From an uncultured Prolixibacteraceae bacterium (GTDB taxonomy: Bacteria; Bacteroidota; Bacteroidia; Bacteroidales; Prolixibacteraceae), in contig CAJXZG010000011.1 of assembly GCA_913063265.1 (NCBI GenBank), positions 24,015 to 88,014 of the forward strand: a stretch of 64,000 nt of DNA, given 5' to 3'. This document shows positions 46,386-54,984 of the stretch, in pieces. Within the stretch, counting starts at the first letter, position 1. Each line of letters begins with the position of its first letter. The notes below the pieces were generated by a model, which ran no database searches, was not told where the DNA came from, and worked only from the letters and a program-made list of their open reading frames with translations. Both the position numbers and the translations under genes were made by a program.

Positions 46386-47495
46386 ATGAGAGCATACGAA
46401 ATTATAAAAAAAGCAATCGAACTGGAACCGCTTACTTTGGAAGAAGGGATGTTTATTTATGAAAATATGTCAACCAATGAATTAATGGTGGCAGCTAACG
46501 AATGCCGCCAAAAACAGATTCAGGGAAATAAGGTGGGTTGGATTATCGACAGGAATATCAATATAACCAATGTTTGTATTTCGGGTTGTAAATTTTGTAA
46601 TTTCCATTGTAAAATTAATGAAGATGCTCAATATATAACCTCTATTGATGATTATTGTAAAAAGATTGATGAATTGTTTCTTGCAGGCGGGCGACAGGTA
46701 TTGTTGCAGGGTGGTATGCATCCAAAATTGGGTATCAGTTTTTATACCGATCTTTTTTCTGAACTCAAGAAAAGATATCCCCGTTTAAAACTGCATGCAC
46801 TTGGACCACCGGAAATTGTTTTTCTGGCAAAAAAATCAAGAAAAAGTTTTAAAGAAGTTCTTGAAATTTTGGTTGAATCGGGATTGGAGAGTTTGCCGGG
46901 AGCGGGAGCAGAAATACTTTCCGACAGAGTAAGAAAAATTATTTCTCCGGGAAAATGTAATACAAAAGAGTGGCTGGATGTTATGCGCGAAGCCCACAAA
47001 ATGAACCTGGTAACTTCGGCCACAATGATGTTTGGGCATCTGGAAACAAAAAAAGAAAGGCTTGAACATTTAATTTTGTTGCGTGAGGTACAAAACGAAA
47101 AAGCAGAAGGCAATTATGGTTTTATAACTTTTGTTCCCTGGCCTTTTATGGATGAGGGTACTGTATTACAAAAAGAAGGAATTAAAAATACAGCGTCAGC
47201 AAACGACTATTTGCGCCTGGTTGCAATCAGCAGAATAGTGCTGAATAATTTTAAAAATATTCAGGCATCCTGGTTAACCGTTGGTGCGGCAACAGGGCAG
47301 CTTTGTTTGCATGGAGGAGCCAACGATTTTGGTTCGATTATGATGGAGGAAAATGTGGTTTCGGCAGCAGGTGCAAATTATAAAATGAATGCTGAGGGAA
47401 TTCAAAAAGCGATAAAAGATGCCGGATTTAGTCCATATTATCGGAACCAGGCGTATGAACCTGATGAAATTGCAGAGAAAATTAATAATTCCTAA
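46386..47495 (+). CDS. mqnC: Radical SAM cyclic dehypoxanthinyl futalosine synthase
   Basis: MqnC cyclises dehypoxanthine futalosine in the futalosine route to menaquinone. I prefer the ATG at 46386 (MRAYEIIKKAIELEP, 369 residues); a GTG at 46368 would add six residues. The 4Fe-4S motif C-x3-C-x2-C is C64, C68, C71 (NVCISGCKFCNF). MqnC-specific segments are LPGAGAEIL, KCNTKEWLDVM, TSATMMFGHLE and FGSIMMEENVVSAAG. These separate it from MqnE and CofH. No other mqn gene is in the window, so the genes are scattered. Confidence 0.9.
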   Translation: MRAYEIIKKAIELEPLTLEEGMFIYENMSTNELMVAANECRQKQIQGNKVGWIIDRNINITNVCISGCKFCNFHCKINEDAQYITSIDDYCKKIDELFLAGGRQVLLQGGMHPKLGISFYTDLFSELKKRYPRLKLHALGPPEIVFLAKKSRKSFKEVLEILVESGLESLPGAGAEILSDRVRKIISPGKCNTKEWLDVMREAHKMNLVTSATMMFGHLETKKERLEHLILLREVQNEKAEGNYGFITFVPWPFMDEGTVLQKEGIKNTASANDYLRLVAISRIVLNNFKNIQASWLTVGAATGQLCLHGGANDFGSIMMEENVVSAAGANYKMNAEGIQKAIKDAGFSPYYRNQAYEPDEIAEKINNS

Positions 47496-47528
47496 AAAAG
47501 CATAAATTGGATCTTGGTATTTGGATTT

Positions 47529-48470
47529 TCAGTTCGGATAGTTGTATTTGTCTGATATATATGTGATAATACCTGGCATTCTCAGAACATTAAAACCATG
47601 TATCAGATAATCCATTAAAAACGTATAAACCTCCTGGTTTTTATTAATGTTTGGAATAATTATATCCAGTGCTTTTTTATATTCTGTCTCGCGTTTTTTT
47701 GCTGTATAATCAAAGCGGTTATACATCACCAGATACTTAAAAAGATTATCGGTGTAAACGGCGGTATTTATCATTGCCGGATCACTAAAATCAAGGGTTC
47801 TGAAAAACTCTTTTTTAAATGATTCTTTTCTTTCTTCTGAAGTTAAGTACCCGTCAAGTAAGGGTACGCGAAGGTTTTTTATCATTTGAGAAACAAATAA
47901 ACCACGTGTATTATTAGCAGCATCAACAACAAAATTATCACGTTCCATTTGAAGTTGATTATATTCTGTTGCCAGTTTAATAACCTTGTTGGTATCGTTT
48001 TTTTGCCAGAAGCTATTAATTTCTTTTTCAATAAACTCAATGTTTTCACGTATAAGTTTGTCTTTAGCTAAAAAATCAAACCAGGCCGAGTTTTCTTTTG
48101 ATTCTATTACTTTCAGACTTTCAGCAGGGCTATTAAAATCTGTTTCGATAACGATATTTTCATAATCGAAAATAAAATCCAGGGTTTGTGGAGCTTCATT
48201 TAAAACTTTAGCTGCAGAACTTTGACCAAAATTTAAACGGTAAACACCTGTATGTGCATTTTCAGGAAAAGAAAACTGAAGAATTCCTGATGACTGGTTT
48301 AGCAATGAGCTGTCAAGTGGAGTAAAATTATCTCCCTGAATGTATCCAAAAACGATTTTTCCAGTGGGATGATTTTTGATTTGAACTTTTACAGTAAAGG
48401 TTTGGGCATTGGTAAATCCGGAAACACAAAACAGCAAAAATATACTGAACAAAAAAGCAATATTCTTCAA
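47529..48470 (-). CDS. DUF4369/DUF5106-like exported protein lacking a thioredoxin domain
   Basis: The 313-residue protein has a Sec signal (ending about residue 22, GFTNAQ). An N-terminal beta domain (about 24-115) resembles DUF4369 (KNHPTGKIVFGYIQGD, LDFIFDYENIVIETDF). A helical DUF5106-like domain follows (about 120-305). In the family this layout usually continues into a TlpA/thioredoxin-like domain with CxxC, about 150 residues more. Here the frame stops at 47529, just before the convergent mqnC stop, so the disulfide-redox domain is absent. Either the gene was truncated or this is a short variant. Confidence 0.7.
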   Translation of the reverse strand: MKNIAFLFSIFLLFCVSGFTNAQTFTVKVQIKNHPTGKIVFGYIQGDNFTPLDSSLLNQSSGILQFSFPENAHTGVYRLNFGQSSAAKVLNEAPQTLDFIFDYENIVIETDFNSPAESLKVIESKENSAWFDFLAKDKLIRENIEFIEKEINSFWQKNDTNKVIKLATEYNQLQMERDNFVVDAANNTRGLFVSQMIKNLRVPLLDGYLTSEERKESFKKEFFRTLDFSDPAMINTAVYTDNLFKYLVMYNRFDYTAKKRETEYKKALDIIIPNINKNQEVYTFLMDYLIHGFNVLRMPGIITYISDKYNYPN

Positions 48471-48639
48471 TTTTAAATGGTTTAAAATGTTTGTTTTCAG
48501 AAATTGTTAAAGGTAATAATTTTGCTGATTTTGACGAATTGCAGCTTTTTGAGAGTATAAAATATTTTCTAATTGCTTTCAGAATGTTAAGAAAATAAAG
48601 GGAAGGAGAGGGATTGCAAATATTTTTAATAAAAAGTTT

Positions 48640-48667
48640 TTTGTTTTCGGAAAAGCTATTATTTTTG
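48640..48667 (+). promoter_or_regulatory. Promoter of tRNA-Asn
   Basis: TTTG (48640-48643) and TATTTTTG (48660-48667) match the Bacteroidota -33/-7 pattern (TTTG, TAnnTTTG), 44 bp before the tRNA. The spacer of 16 bp is slightly short. Confidence 0.6.
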
Positions 48668-48710
48668 CATCGCTTTTGAAAAAGCAATCGTTCACAAAAA
48701 CGAAATATTT

Positions 48711-48787
48711 TCCCTAGTAGCTCAGTTGGTTAGAGCGGCGGACTGTTAATCCGTAGGTCGTAGGTTCAAGTCCTACCTGGGGAGCCA
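48711..48787 (+). tRNA. tRNA-Asn (GTT anticodon)
   Basis: The 77-nt sequence with encoded CCA folds into a standard cloverleaf: acceptor TCCCTAG/CTGGGGA, anticodon loop CTGTTAA, T-arm GTAGG TTCAAGT CCTAC. The antisense strand over its 3' half reads an uninterrupted peptide joined to the last residues of a decayed recombinase (see findings). It is the first member (R0) of the repeat array that follows. Confidence 0.96.
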
Positions 48788-48797
48788 GACAAGACAA

Positions 48798-48824
48798 GAG
48801 GTCATTTTCGACCTCTTTTTTTTT
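48798..48824 (+). terminator. Terminator of tRNA-Asn
   Basis: GAGGTC and GACCTC pair around ATTTTC, followed by nine T's, 10 bases after the CCA. The same hairpin recurs at 52735 and 55048. Confidence 0.9.
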
Positions 48825-48869
48825 GTCCAAATTTTCCACATCACATTTAAAATATAGGGATCCAGTGTG

Positions 48870-48902
48870 TTTCAATTTTGTTAGTTTAGGTTGCAACTAT
48901 TT
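48870..48902 (+). repeat. tRNA-Asn-linked repeat R1 (partial)
   Basis: TTTCAATTTTGTTAG followed by TTTAGGTTGCAACTA matches the left half of repeats R2 and R3. The GGGGAGCC half and the hairpin are missing. Confidence 0.6.
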
Positions 48903-49100
48903 AGTTTATTAAAACAAAATTTGGTATTTTAAATCGTGATTCTGTTTTTAATGAGTTGATTACTAGTCTTTTTTAATAGGTTCAAGCCTAATCAGGTTGT
49001 TTGATACGGAATCTTTTATAATAATATATATAGTTTGTGATTGTTTAAATTTAAACGATTGGATGCGTTATATTTGTCTTTACTGAAACCAAAGATTTAG
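48903..49100. other. Gap before the AlbA_2 gene
   Basis: About 200 bp of AT-rich DNA with a poly-TA run (49018-49032) and no gene. It should hold the promoter of the next gene. Confidence 0.4.
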
Positions 49101-50420
49101 ATGCCCGAAAATCAAAACATAGAATGGAAAGAGAGTTGGCGTGATGAGTACTTGAAATGGATTTGTGGTTTTGCCAATGCTAAAGGCGGTAAAATTTTTA
49201 TCGGTAAAAACGATAATGGTAAAATAACCGGAATTGAGAACCACAAACGTTTAATGGACGATATACCCAACAAAATTCAAACATTGCTGGGAATCATCTG
49301 TGATGTGGATTTACATGAAGAAGATGGGAAATATTATATTGAAATTGATGTGAAACCGTATGATGTGCCAATTTCTTATCAGGGGAAGTATCATATTAGA
49401 AGTGGAAGTACAAAGCAGGAACTAAGGGGAAATGCGTTGAATGAATTTCTTTTAAAGAAAGCAGGAAAGACTTGGGATGATGTAATTGAGCCAAGGGCAA
49501 GCCTTTCTGATATTGACTTGAATGCAATTGAGGCATTTAAAAGTGGAGCTGCTAAAAGTAAAAGATTGCCATTTATTGAAAACGAAAAGGACATTGAATC
49601 AATTCTTGAAAACTTACTTTTATTAGAGAATGGAAACTTAAAACGAGCAGCGATTCTTCTTTTTGGAAAGAACCCTGAAAGATTTTTTATTAATGCTTAT
49701 GTGAAAATTGGACGGTTTGGTGAATCTGATTCTGATCTCAGATATCAGGAAATAGTTGAAGGTAGTGCCTTTCAATTGGCAGATAAAACACTTGAAGTAT
49801 TAGACCGTAAATTTTTTGTTTCACCAATTTCATATCAAGGTCTTCAAAGAATTGAAGGTTGGGAATATCCTTATGAAGCAATACGAGAAACAATTTTAAA
49901 TGCAATTGTTCACCGTGATTATATTGGAGCTCCAATTCAAATTAGTGTTTATGACGAAAAGTTAATAGTATGGAATGAAGGTCGGTTGCCTGATGATATG
50001 ACAGTTGAAGATTTGAAAATGAAACACTCATCAAGACCACATAACCCAATTTTAGCTAGCGCGTTTTTTAAAGGTGGATTGATAGAAGCATGGGGAAGGG
50101 GTACTTTGAAGATTATTAATGAGTGTAAAAAAGCTGGATTACCTGAACCTGATATTGAATTAAATTTCGGTGGAATTAGTGTTACTATTTTCAAAAATAT
50201 TTATTCAGAAAAACATCTTAAAGATAAAGGATTAAGTGATCGTCTAATCAAAGTTGTTTTGTTTGTAAAAGAAAATGGTTCAATTACAAATAGTGATTAT
50301 CGCAAAATGTTTGAGGTTTCTGAAAAAACAGCTTTCAGAGACTTTGAAAAATTGGTTGAACTGAAATTATTTAAAAAAGAGGGGGAAAAGAAAGGAACCT
50401 TTTATACTCTGAATGTCTGA
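49101..50420 (+). CDS. AlbA_2/Schlafen-like DNA-binding ATPase regulator
   Basis: The 439-residue protein has an AlbA_2 (divergent Schlafen AAA_4-type) domain at about 5-115 (NIEWKESWRDEYLKWICGF, GGKIFIGKNDNG, YHIRSGSTKQELRG). A HATPase_c_4-type C-terminal ATPase region spans about 255-350 (YPYEAIRETILNAIVHRDY, LIEAWGRGTLKII). A winged-helix domain ends it (about 375-439, NGSITNSDYRKMFEVSEKTAF). Such proteins are annotated as putative transcription regulators and recur in mobile and defence-rich regions. It is the first gene of cassette 1, followed 113 bp later by an unknown gene on the same strand. Confidence 0.85.
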   Translation: MPENQNIEWKESWRDEYLKWICGFANAKGGKIFIGKNDNGKITGIENHKRLMDDIPNKIQTLLGIICDVDLHEEDGKYYIEIDVKPYDVPISYQGKYHIRSGSTKQELRGNALNEFLLKKAGKTWDDVIEPRASLSDIDLNAIEAFKSGAAKSKRLPFIENEKDIESILENLLLLENGNLKRAAILLFGKNPERFFINAYVKIGRFGESDSDLRYQEIVEGSAFQLADKTLEVLDRKFFVSPISYQGLQRIEGWEYPYEAIRETILNAIVHRDYIGAPIQISVYDEKLIVWNEGRLPDDMTVEDLKMKHSSRPHNPILASAFFKGGLIEAWGRGTLKIINECKKAGLPEPDIELNFGGISVTIFKNIYSEKHLKDKGLSDRLIKVVLFVKENGSITNSDYRKMFEVSEKTAFRDFEKLVELKLFKKEGEKKGTFYTLNV

Positions 50421-50533
50421 AAAATGTCCGATATATTGGCTTGATGTCCGATAAATGTCCGATAAACTAATACCCAAATTTATCACTTCCAAGACTGGAA
50501 TAATCTTCTAAGTTGAATGAAAATATTACTATC

Positions 50534-51253
50534 ATGGAACAAGAAATCCTTTCTGAGATAAAAGCATTAAAGAAACTTTTAGCAAAAGTAGTTGGAACTT
50601 CAGACCTTCCTACAAGACAGCAATTTTCAAAAGAGGCAATAGCAAAAGCAGCTAAGGAATATGAAAAGCTGTCGATTGAACGAGGTGAGTGGATCTGCGA
50701 ATCAGATATTCAAAAAGTAATAAGAAAAGCACCTTGGAGAGCGGGAAAATTTATAATTGAGAAATTTCAATTCACAAATTATTTTACGCGTGGGCGTACT
50801 CTATATTTCAACAAAAAGGATTTGCAAGCATTAAATAGAGAGTTAAAAAAGAAAAATATCAACTTGGAGAAGTATATGGAGTTGGAAGATGATAAAGAAA
50901 AGTTTTATAAATATCTTGAGACTATTAAAAACCCAACAGGAAGAAAAAAGCGTCAACGATTTAAAATTCCCGAATACCTTCAGGATATTAACTCAGATCC
51001 TTACAATCATCCACCAAGAGAAGTAGTTGAAAAACATATTGAAACGCTCAAACAAGAGTATGAGAAATATAGAATGGTTGAATATGTGGATATATTTAGC
51101 GGTAACTACGCAATGTTCAAACATATTTACTATTGGGACAAATATTTGGATCCAGAAATAAAGAAAAAATGTAAAAACTGGTGTTCACAATTTAACTATG
51201 CAAATGAAGCATTAAAGTTGATTAAAAAGGTGAAAAGCCAAGTAATATATTAA
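50534..51253 (+). CDS. Unknown 239-aa basic protein with N-terminal coiled coil
   Basis: I choose the ATG at 50534 (MEQEILSEIKALKKLLAKVV); a TTG at 50513 is less likely. The first 25 residues are a coiled-coil helix. Residues 60-110 look like a small DNA-binding/excisionase-like fold (ICESDIQKVIRKAPWRAGKFI, YFTRGRTLYFNKKDLQAL), ending in a substrate-naming 'YFNKKD' as in MerR/helix-turn-helix DUF proteins. The rest is Lys/Tyr-rich and helical. No catalytic motif is seen. It shares the cassette with the AlbA_2 protein and may depend on it. Confidence 0.6.
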   Translation: MEQEILSEIKALKKLLAKVVGTSDLPTRQQFSKEAIAKAAKEYEKLSIERGEWICESDIQKVIRKAPWRAGKFIIEKFQFTNYFTRGRTLYFNKKDLQALNRELKKKNINLEKYMELEDDKEKFYKYLETIKNPTGRKKRQRFKIPEYLQDINSDPYNHPPREVVEKHIETLKQEYEKYRMVEYVDIFSGNYAMFKHIYYWDKYLDPEIKKKCKNWCSQFNYANEALKLIKKVKSQVIY

Positions 51254-51279
51254 AAGTATCTAGTCTAGAACGGTGATAA

Positions 51280-51378
51280 TTCACACCAAACTTTTAAGAT
51301 TTAGGTTGCAACTTCCAACTGTTAGGGGAGCACAAGTTTAAAAGTAATAGCGTTATATGATTTCTCATGTAACGCTTT
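51280..51378 (+). repeat. tRNA-Asn-linked repeat R2
   Basis: The leader TTCACACCAAACTTTTAAGA runs into TTTAGGTTGCAACTTCC and then TTAGGGGAGCAC. The following hairpin differs from the GACCTC type: AGCGTTATATGA/TCATGTAACGCT with a T run (51349-51382). It closes cassette 1. Confidence 0.8.
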
Positions 51379-51382
51379 TTTT
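51349..51382 (+). terminator. Terminator within R2
   Basis: A 12-bp stem (11 Watson-Crick pairs plus one G-T) around TTTC, followed by seven T's. It ends the plus-strand unit of cassette 1 right at the 3' end of the minus-strand ATPase gene. Confidence 0.85.
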
Positions 51383-52547
51383 ATAGTGTGTTCAGTAATT
51401 TTGAAAGACTTTGCCAGCTTACATAATTTCCTCTTGAAGTTTTAAAATCATTCTCACCGCCATAAATAACATGAAGATTTGAGGAATCTTCTCCCGTAAG
51501 TTTTTGCCAGTACTTTAAATTTGAAAAATGGTTTTCCTGCATTGTCATCCCCGATTTAATCTCAAATGGAATCGGGTTTAAACCCCGCTCAAAAATTAGG
51601 TCAATTTCCTGTTTTGTTTTGTTCTGCCAGAAGTAGATATCGGGAGTCTGTCCTTTGTGAAAACTGTTTTTTACGAATTCATTGATAATAAGATTCTCAA
51701 AAAGCGCTCCTTTTGCATAATATGTTTGTACTTGTTGGGTATTGCTAATTCCTAATAATGAACAAACTAACCCAGTATCATAAAAATATAGTTTCGGAGA
51801 TTTTATAATTCTTTTATTATAATTTTTATGATAGGGTTGTAGAGTATATACAATGTAACTTGATTCAAGAATTGAGAGCCATGATTTAGCGGTATTGGGT
51901 GAAATTCCTGCATCTGTGGCCAATGAGTTGAGATTTAGAATTTGTCCTGTTCTACCTGCGCAAAGTTTAATAAATCCTGAAAAACTGTTTAGGTTGTCAA
52001 TGTTTTTAATCTGTCTTACATCCTTTTCGATATATGTATTAATATATGACGGATAAAAAAATACAGGGTCAATATCTTTGTCATAAATTCCGGGATAAAG
52101 TCCCTTAAATATTACATCTTCATATTTCTCAAATATGATTTTTTCCTTTGATAGTTCGGTTAAACTGAATGGTAATAGCTTTAAAACTGCTGCCCTTCCT
52201 GCAAGACTTTGAGTTATGTTCTGTAGTAATAGAAAGTTTTGTGATCCTGATAGCACAAAATGGACACTTTTATCATTATCAACGATGCCTTGAATATAAG
52301 AAAACAATTCCGGTACTCTCTGTACTTCATCCAAAACAGCTCCCTTGGGATAATTACTTAAAAATCCACGGGGATCGTTAATTGCGTAGTTTCTTACATC
52401 AATGTCTTCCAAATTAATGTATGGAATGTCCGTATATATTGATTTAATTAAAGTTGTTTTACCACTTTGTCGAGGTCCAGTAAGTGTAATAACAGGAAAT
52501 TTATTCCTCAAATGTCTGATTATATTATCTAATTCACGTTTAAACAT
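51381..52547 (-). CDS. AAA_14/DUF4143 ATPase
   Basis: The 388-residue protein has a P-loop (TGPRQSGKTT, residues 23-32) and Walker B (AVLDEVQ, D73/E74). Sensor-like LSGSQNFLL and an AGR motif (SLAGRAAVLKLLPFS) follow. The C-terminal DUF4143 domain (about 190-340, YINTYIEKDVRQIKNI, YFYDTGLVCSLLGI) has a restriction-endonuclease-like core (QEIDLIFERG, PFEIKSG). Proteins of this build are common and abundant in Bacteroidota, sometimes transferred, with unknown substrate; toxin-like or DNA-related roles are suspected. It is alone in cassette 2. Confidence 0.88.
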   Translation of the reverse strand: MFKRELDNIIRHLRNKFPVITLTGPRQSGKTTLIKSIYTDIPYINLEDIDVRNYAINDPRGFLSNYPKGAVLDEVQRVPELFSYIQGIVDNDKSVHFVLSGSQNFLLLQNITQSLAGRAAVLKLLPFSLTELSKEKIIFEKYEDVIFKGLYPGIYDKDIDPVFFYPSYINTYIEKDVRQIKNIDNLNSFSGFIKLCAGRTGQILNLNSLATDAGISPNTAKSWLSILESSYIVYTLQPYHKNYNKRIIKSPKLYFYDTGLVCSLLGISNTQQVQTYYAKGALFENLIINEFVKNSFHKGQTPDIYFWQNKTKQEIDLIFERGLNPIPFEIKSGMTMQENHFSNLKYWQKLTGEDSSNLHVIYGGENDFKTSRGNYVSWQSLSKLLNTL

Positions 52548-52660
52548 ATTTCAAAGATACAAGAAAGCGGACAAATCTGCAATTGCAATGCGCAAATGTC
52601 CGCTTATGATTGAGGCTTAATTCAGTCTCAAAAAGTATTCCTGCTCTATAATTGGTTCTA

Positions 52661-52765
52661 TTTCACACTATTTTTTCATAATTTAGGTTGCAACTTCCTG
52701 CAATCAGGGGAGCCAAACAGGACAAGAGGTCATAAGCGACCTCTTTTTTTGTGTCCGAATTTTTG
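52661..52765 (+). repeat. tRNA-Asn-linked repeat R3
   Basis: TTTCACACTA, then TTTAGGTTGCAACTTCC, TCAGGGGAGCCA, and a GAGGTC/GACCTC hairpin with T run, followed by GTGTCCGAATTTTTGA. From GGGGAGCCA to the bases after the terminator it parallels the real tRNA-Asn locus. Confidence 0.85.
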
Positions 52766-53234
52766 AAACAAATCCATCTGTTGACGGATGAGTTACATCG
52801 AACACCTTTAAAATCAATTCATTTAGTGAAATGAAAACCTTGCTGATATTGAGAAGTACAAGTATTGGTTTTGTAAACTCATAGCTTGCAACGCTCCCTT
52901 TCTCCAAAATCTGTTTTCAGAAAAGATGTAACCTAAAACCTTTCTCCTGGTCTTTCCATCCGCATTCTTGAGATACTCTGCCATGTTCTCCATCATCGGA
53001 ACCTCTTTTTTTATAAAGGTTTTGAAAGGTGATGTTGTAATTTGAGATTTTTTAATTTCAGTTGAAGTCCAGTCAAGGTGTTACACAGAGATAATAGTGG
53101 CGCAAATCTCCCAAACGAATTTTAGCAACATGGGTGGTCAATGATGTACCTTGAACGGGACATTTCATGAATCCTTTTAATGGATATAAATCGGTTTTGT
53201 CTTCGTGAAACTTCTTACGAAGAACACGACCTGG
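52704..53234 (-). pseudogene. Decayed large serine recombinase, C-terminal part
   Basis: Three minus-strand fragments read in order as the C-terminal half of a serine recombinase. At 53234-53080, LYPLKGFMKCPVQGTSLTTH and then HYYLC match the recombinase zinc ribbon (second Cys of the first pair replaced). At 53002-52915, KNADGKTRRKVLGYIFSE matches the helical linker. After a one-base frameshift, ILEKGSVASYEFTKPILVLL and NISKVF match the C-terminal end, running into repeat R3. Frameshifts and stops separate the fragments, and no N-terminal catalytic Ser domain is visible. The orientation, reading into the repeat, is what an integrase next to its attachment site would show. Confidence 0.75.
52730..52750 (+). 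terminator. Terminator within R3
   Basis: GAGGTC and GACCTC pair around ATAAGC and are followed by seven T's, nearly the tRNA-Asn terminator. Confidence 0.8.
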
Positions 53235-53389
53235 TGTTGCTTTTTATATACGCATCACGGAAATCTAATTTCAGAACCTCTAAAAACCGAACAGAACATT
53301 CTATTTAGTTGTTCTCAGGGTTGCTGTTATTTCATTGTTTATCAGCTGGTTATTTCGTAACTTGTATCTTACACCAAAAATTAACTATC
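53235..53389. other. Gap before the PQQ-propeller gene
   Basis: The first half probably continues the recombinase remnant with stops in every frame. The second half is the promoter region of the next gene. A long in-frame upstream extension of the PQQ gene (to 53309) is not supported by a signal-peptide pattern. Confidence 0.4.
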
Positions 53390-54880
53390 ATGAAAAGGAA
53401 TATTTCAATTTTCATTACATGTTTTGCATTTTTTAGTCTTTTAGAAGTAAATCAATTATGTGCACAGCCTGACAACTGGTCGCAGTTTCGTGGAATAAAC
53501 TGTTCTGGGCTAGCCGCTGAAGATCAAAACCCTCCTGTAATCTTTGGACCTGATAAAAATATTCTTTGGAAAACCAGTCTTCCAGTTGGTTACTCTTCCC
53601 CATGTATTTGGGGAGATTGTATTTTTATAACTGGCATTAATGTTGAAGGAAAGCTATTAAATCTTTTTTGTATTGATAGAAACGATGGAACTATCCGATG
53701 GGAAGAGGATATTGCAGTTAAGGAATTTGAAAAAATTCATGCAATGGGAAATCCGGACACTGCAACCCCTTCCACCGATGGAGAAAGGGTTTATTTTTAT
53801 TTTGGTTCATACGGCCTTCTTTGCTATGATTTAAATGGAAAACAAGAATGGAATCTACCTATGCCGATTCCAAATTCACGACATGAAATGGGAACCTCAC
53901 CGATTATTAAAGGCGATTTGGTGATACTTAATTGTATTGGTGATCAGAATGATCCGCGACTCCTGGCTATCAATAAATATGATGGAAGTATCGAATGGAA
54001 ACATTCTTTGGAGAAACCTAAGAATAGAGATAGCTTTTCTACACCGGTTATTTACAAGGACGAAATAATCATTTATGCCAGTGATTATGTCGCAGGTTAC
54101 AGCATAAAAACAGGTGATATTAATTGGAGGTTTGCAATTGATGTACCAGATGCAGTTTGCACACCAGTCTTGGGAGAGAATATCCTTTATATAGCCAGTC
54201 ACAGCACTATGGGGAGTCCTCCCATGATTTCTCAATTTCCGGATTTCCAGGCGTTTGCAGCTAAATATGATAAAAATGGAGATTTAAAACTTGATAGAAA
54301 CGAAGTGCAAGATTTTCGCTTTAAACTATACCCTGAAATGCCTGAAATACCTGGTTATGATATACCCATCATGTATGTCATGGGATGGTGGGATTCAAAC
54401 AAAGACAATTATATCGACAGTACGGAATGGAATAATAAGATTGAATATTGGCTAGCCCGTTATAACAGACAGGGATTGAAAGCAATCAAACTTGGTGGAG
54501 AAGGGGATATTAATATGGATCATTTTTTATGGGGTCAAACAGAAGATGTCCCCTATTTATCCTCACCCCTTTTATATAATAACCATATTTATATGATTAA
54601 AAATGGTGGCACAATTTCTTGTTTTAATGCAAAAAATGGTAACCGATTATATCGTGAAAAGTTAGGAGCATCTGGTATATATTTTTCCTCTCCAATAGTT
54701 GCTGGTGGCAGGATTTATATTGCCTCATATAAAGGAATTGTCACTGTTTTTGAAGCGGGGACAAAACCGAAATTACTGGTACAAAACGATATGAATGAAA
54801 AGATTATGGCTACGCCTGCGGTAGTTGACAATAAACTCTACATTCGAACGGAAAAATCCCTTTATGCATTTGGTGATTGA
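53390..54880 (+). CDS. PQQ-like beta-propeller protein with EF-hand insert
   Basis: The start is the ATG at 53390, giving 496 residues with a Sec signal (FFSLLEVNQLCAQ). Outer-membrane BamB/PQQ-type blades follow (for example LFCIDRNDGTIRWEEDI, LLAINKYDGSIEWKHSL, GYSIKTGDINWRFAI, ISCFNAKNGNRLYREKL). Between blades, about residues 290-370, sit two EF-hand-like loops, DKNGDLKLDRNE and DSNKDNYIDSTE, with acidic residues at positions 1, 3, 5 and 12. Calcium binding is likely. The protein resembles secreted PQQ-repeat proteins of Planctomycetes and Bacteroidota; cofactor use is not shown. It is the only gene of cassette 3. Confidence 0.82.
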   Translation: MKRNISIFITCFAFFSLLEVNQLCAQPDNWSQFRGINCSGLAAEDQNPPVIFGPDKNILWKTSLPVGYSSPCIWGDCIFITGINVEGKLLNLFCIDRNDGTIRWEEDIAVKEFEKIHAMGNPDTATPSTDGERVYFYFGSYGLLCYDLNGKQEWNLPMPIPNSRHEMGTSPIIKGDLVILNCIGDQNDPRLLAINKYDGSIEWKHSLEKPKNRDSFSTPVIYKDEIIIYASDYVAGYSIKTGDINWRFAIDVPDAVCTPVLGENILYIASHSTMGSPPMISQFPDFQAFAAKYDKNGDLKLDRNEVQDFRFKLYPEMPEIPGYDIPIMYVMGWWDSNKDNYIDSTEWNNKIEYWLARYNRQGLKAIKLGGEGDINMDHFLWGQTEDVPYLSSPLLYNNHIYMIKNGGTISCFNAKNGNRLYREKLGASGIYFSSPIVAGGRIYIASYKGIVTVFEAGTKPKLLVQNDMNEKIMATPAVVDNKLYIRTEKSLYAFGD

Positions 54881-54984
54881 TAATTTTCATATCCACATTA
54901 GATTACAGAGTATTTTTTTCATAATTTCACCACCTCTTGATATTATCCTTAAAAGGATGATATACAAATTCGTGAGCTAAAAGA

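Noticed and set aside
48714..48896. Minus-strand ORF of 60 codons across tRNA-Asn
   Set aside because: It is antisense to the tRNA and its terminator. Only its first part is informative, as the trace of a recombinase end; it is not a gene.
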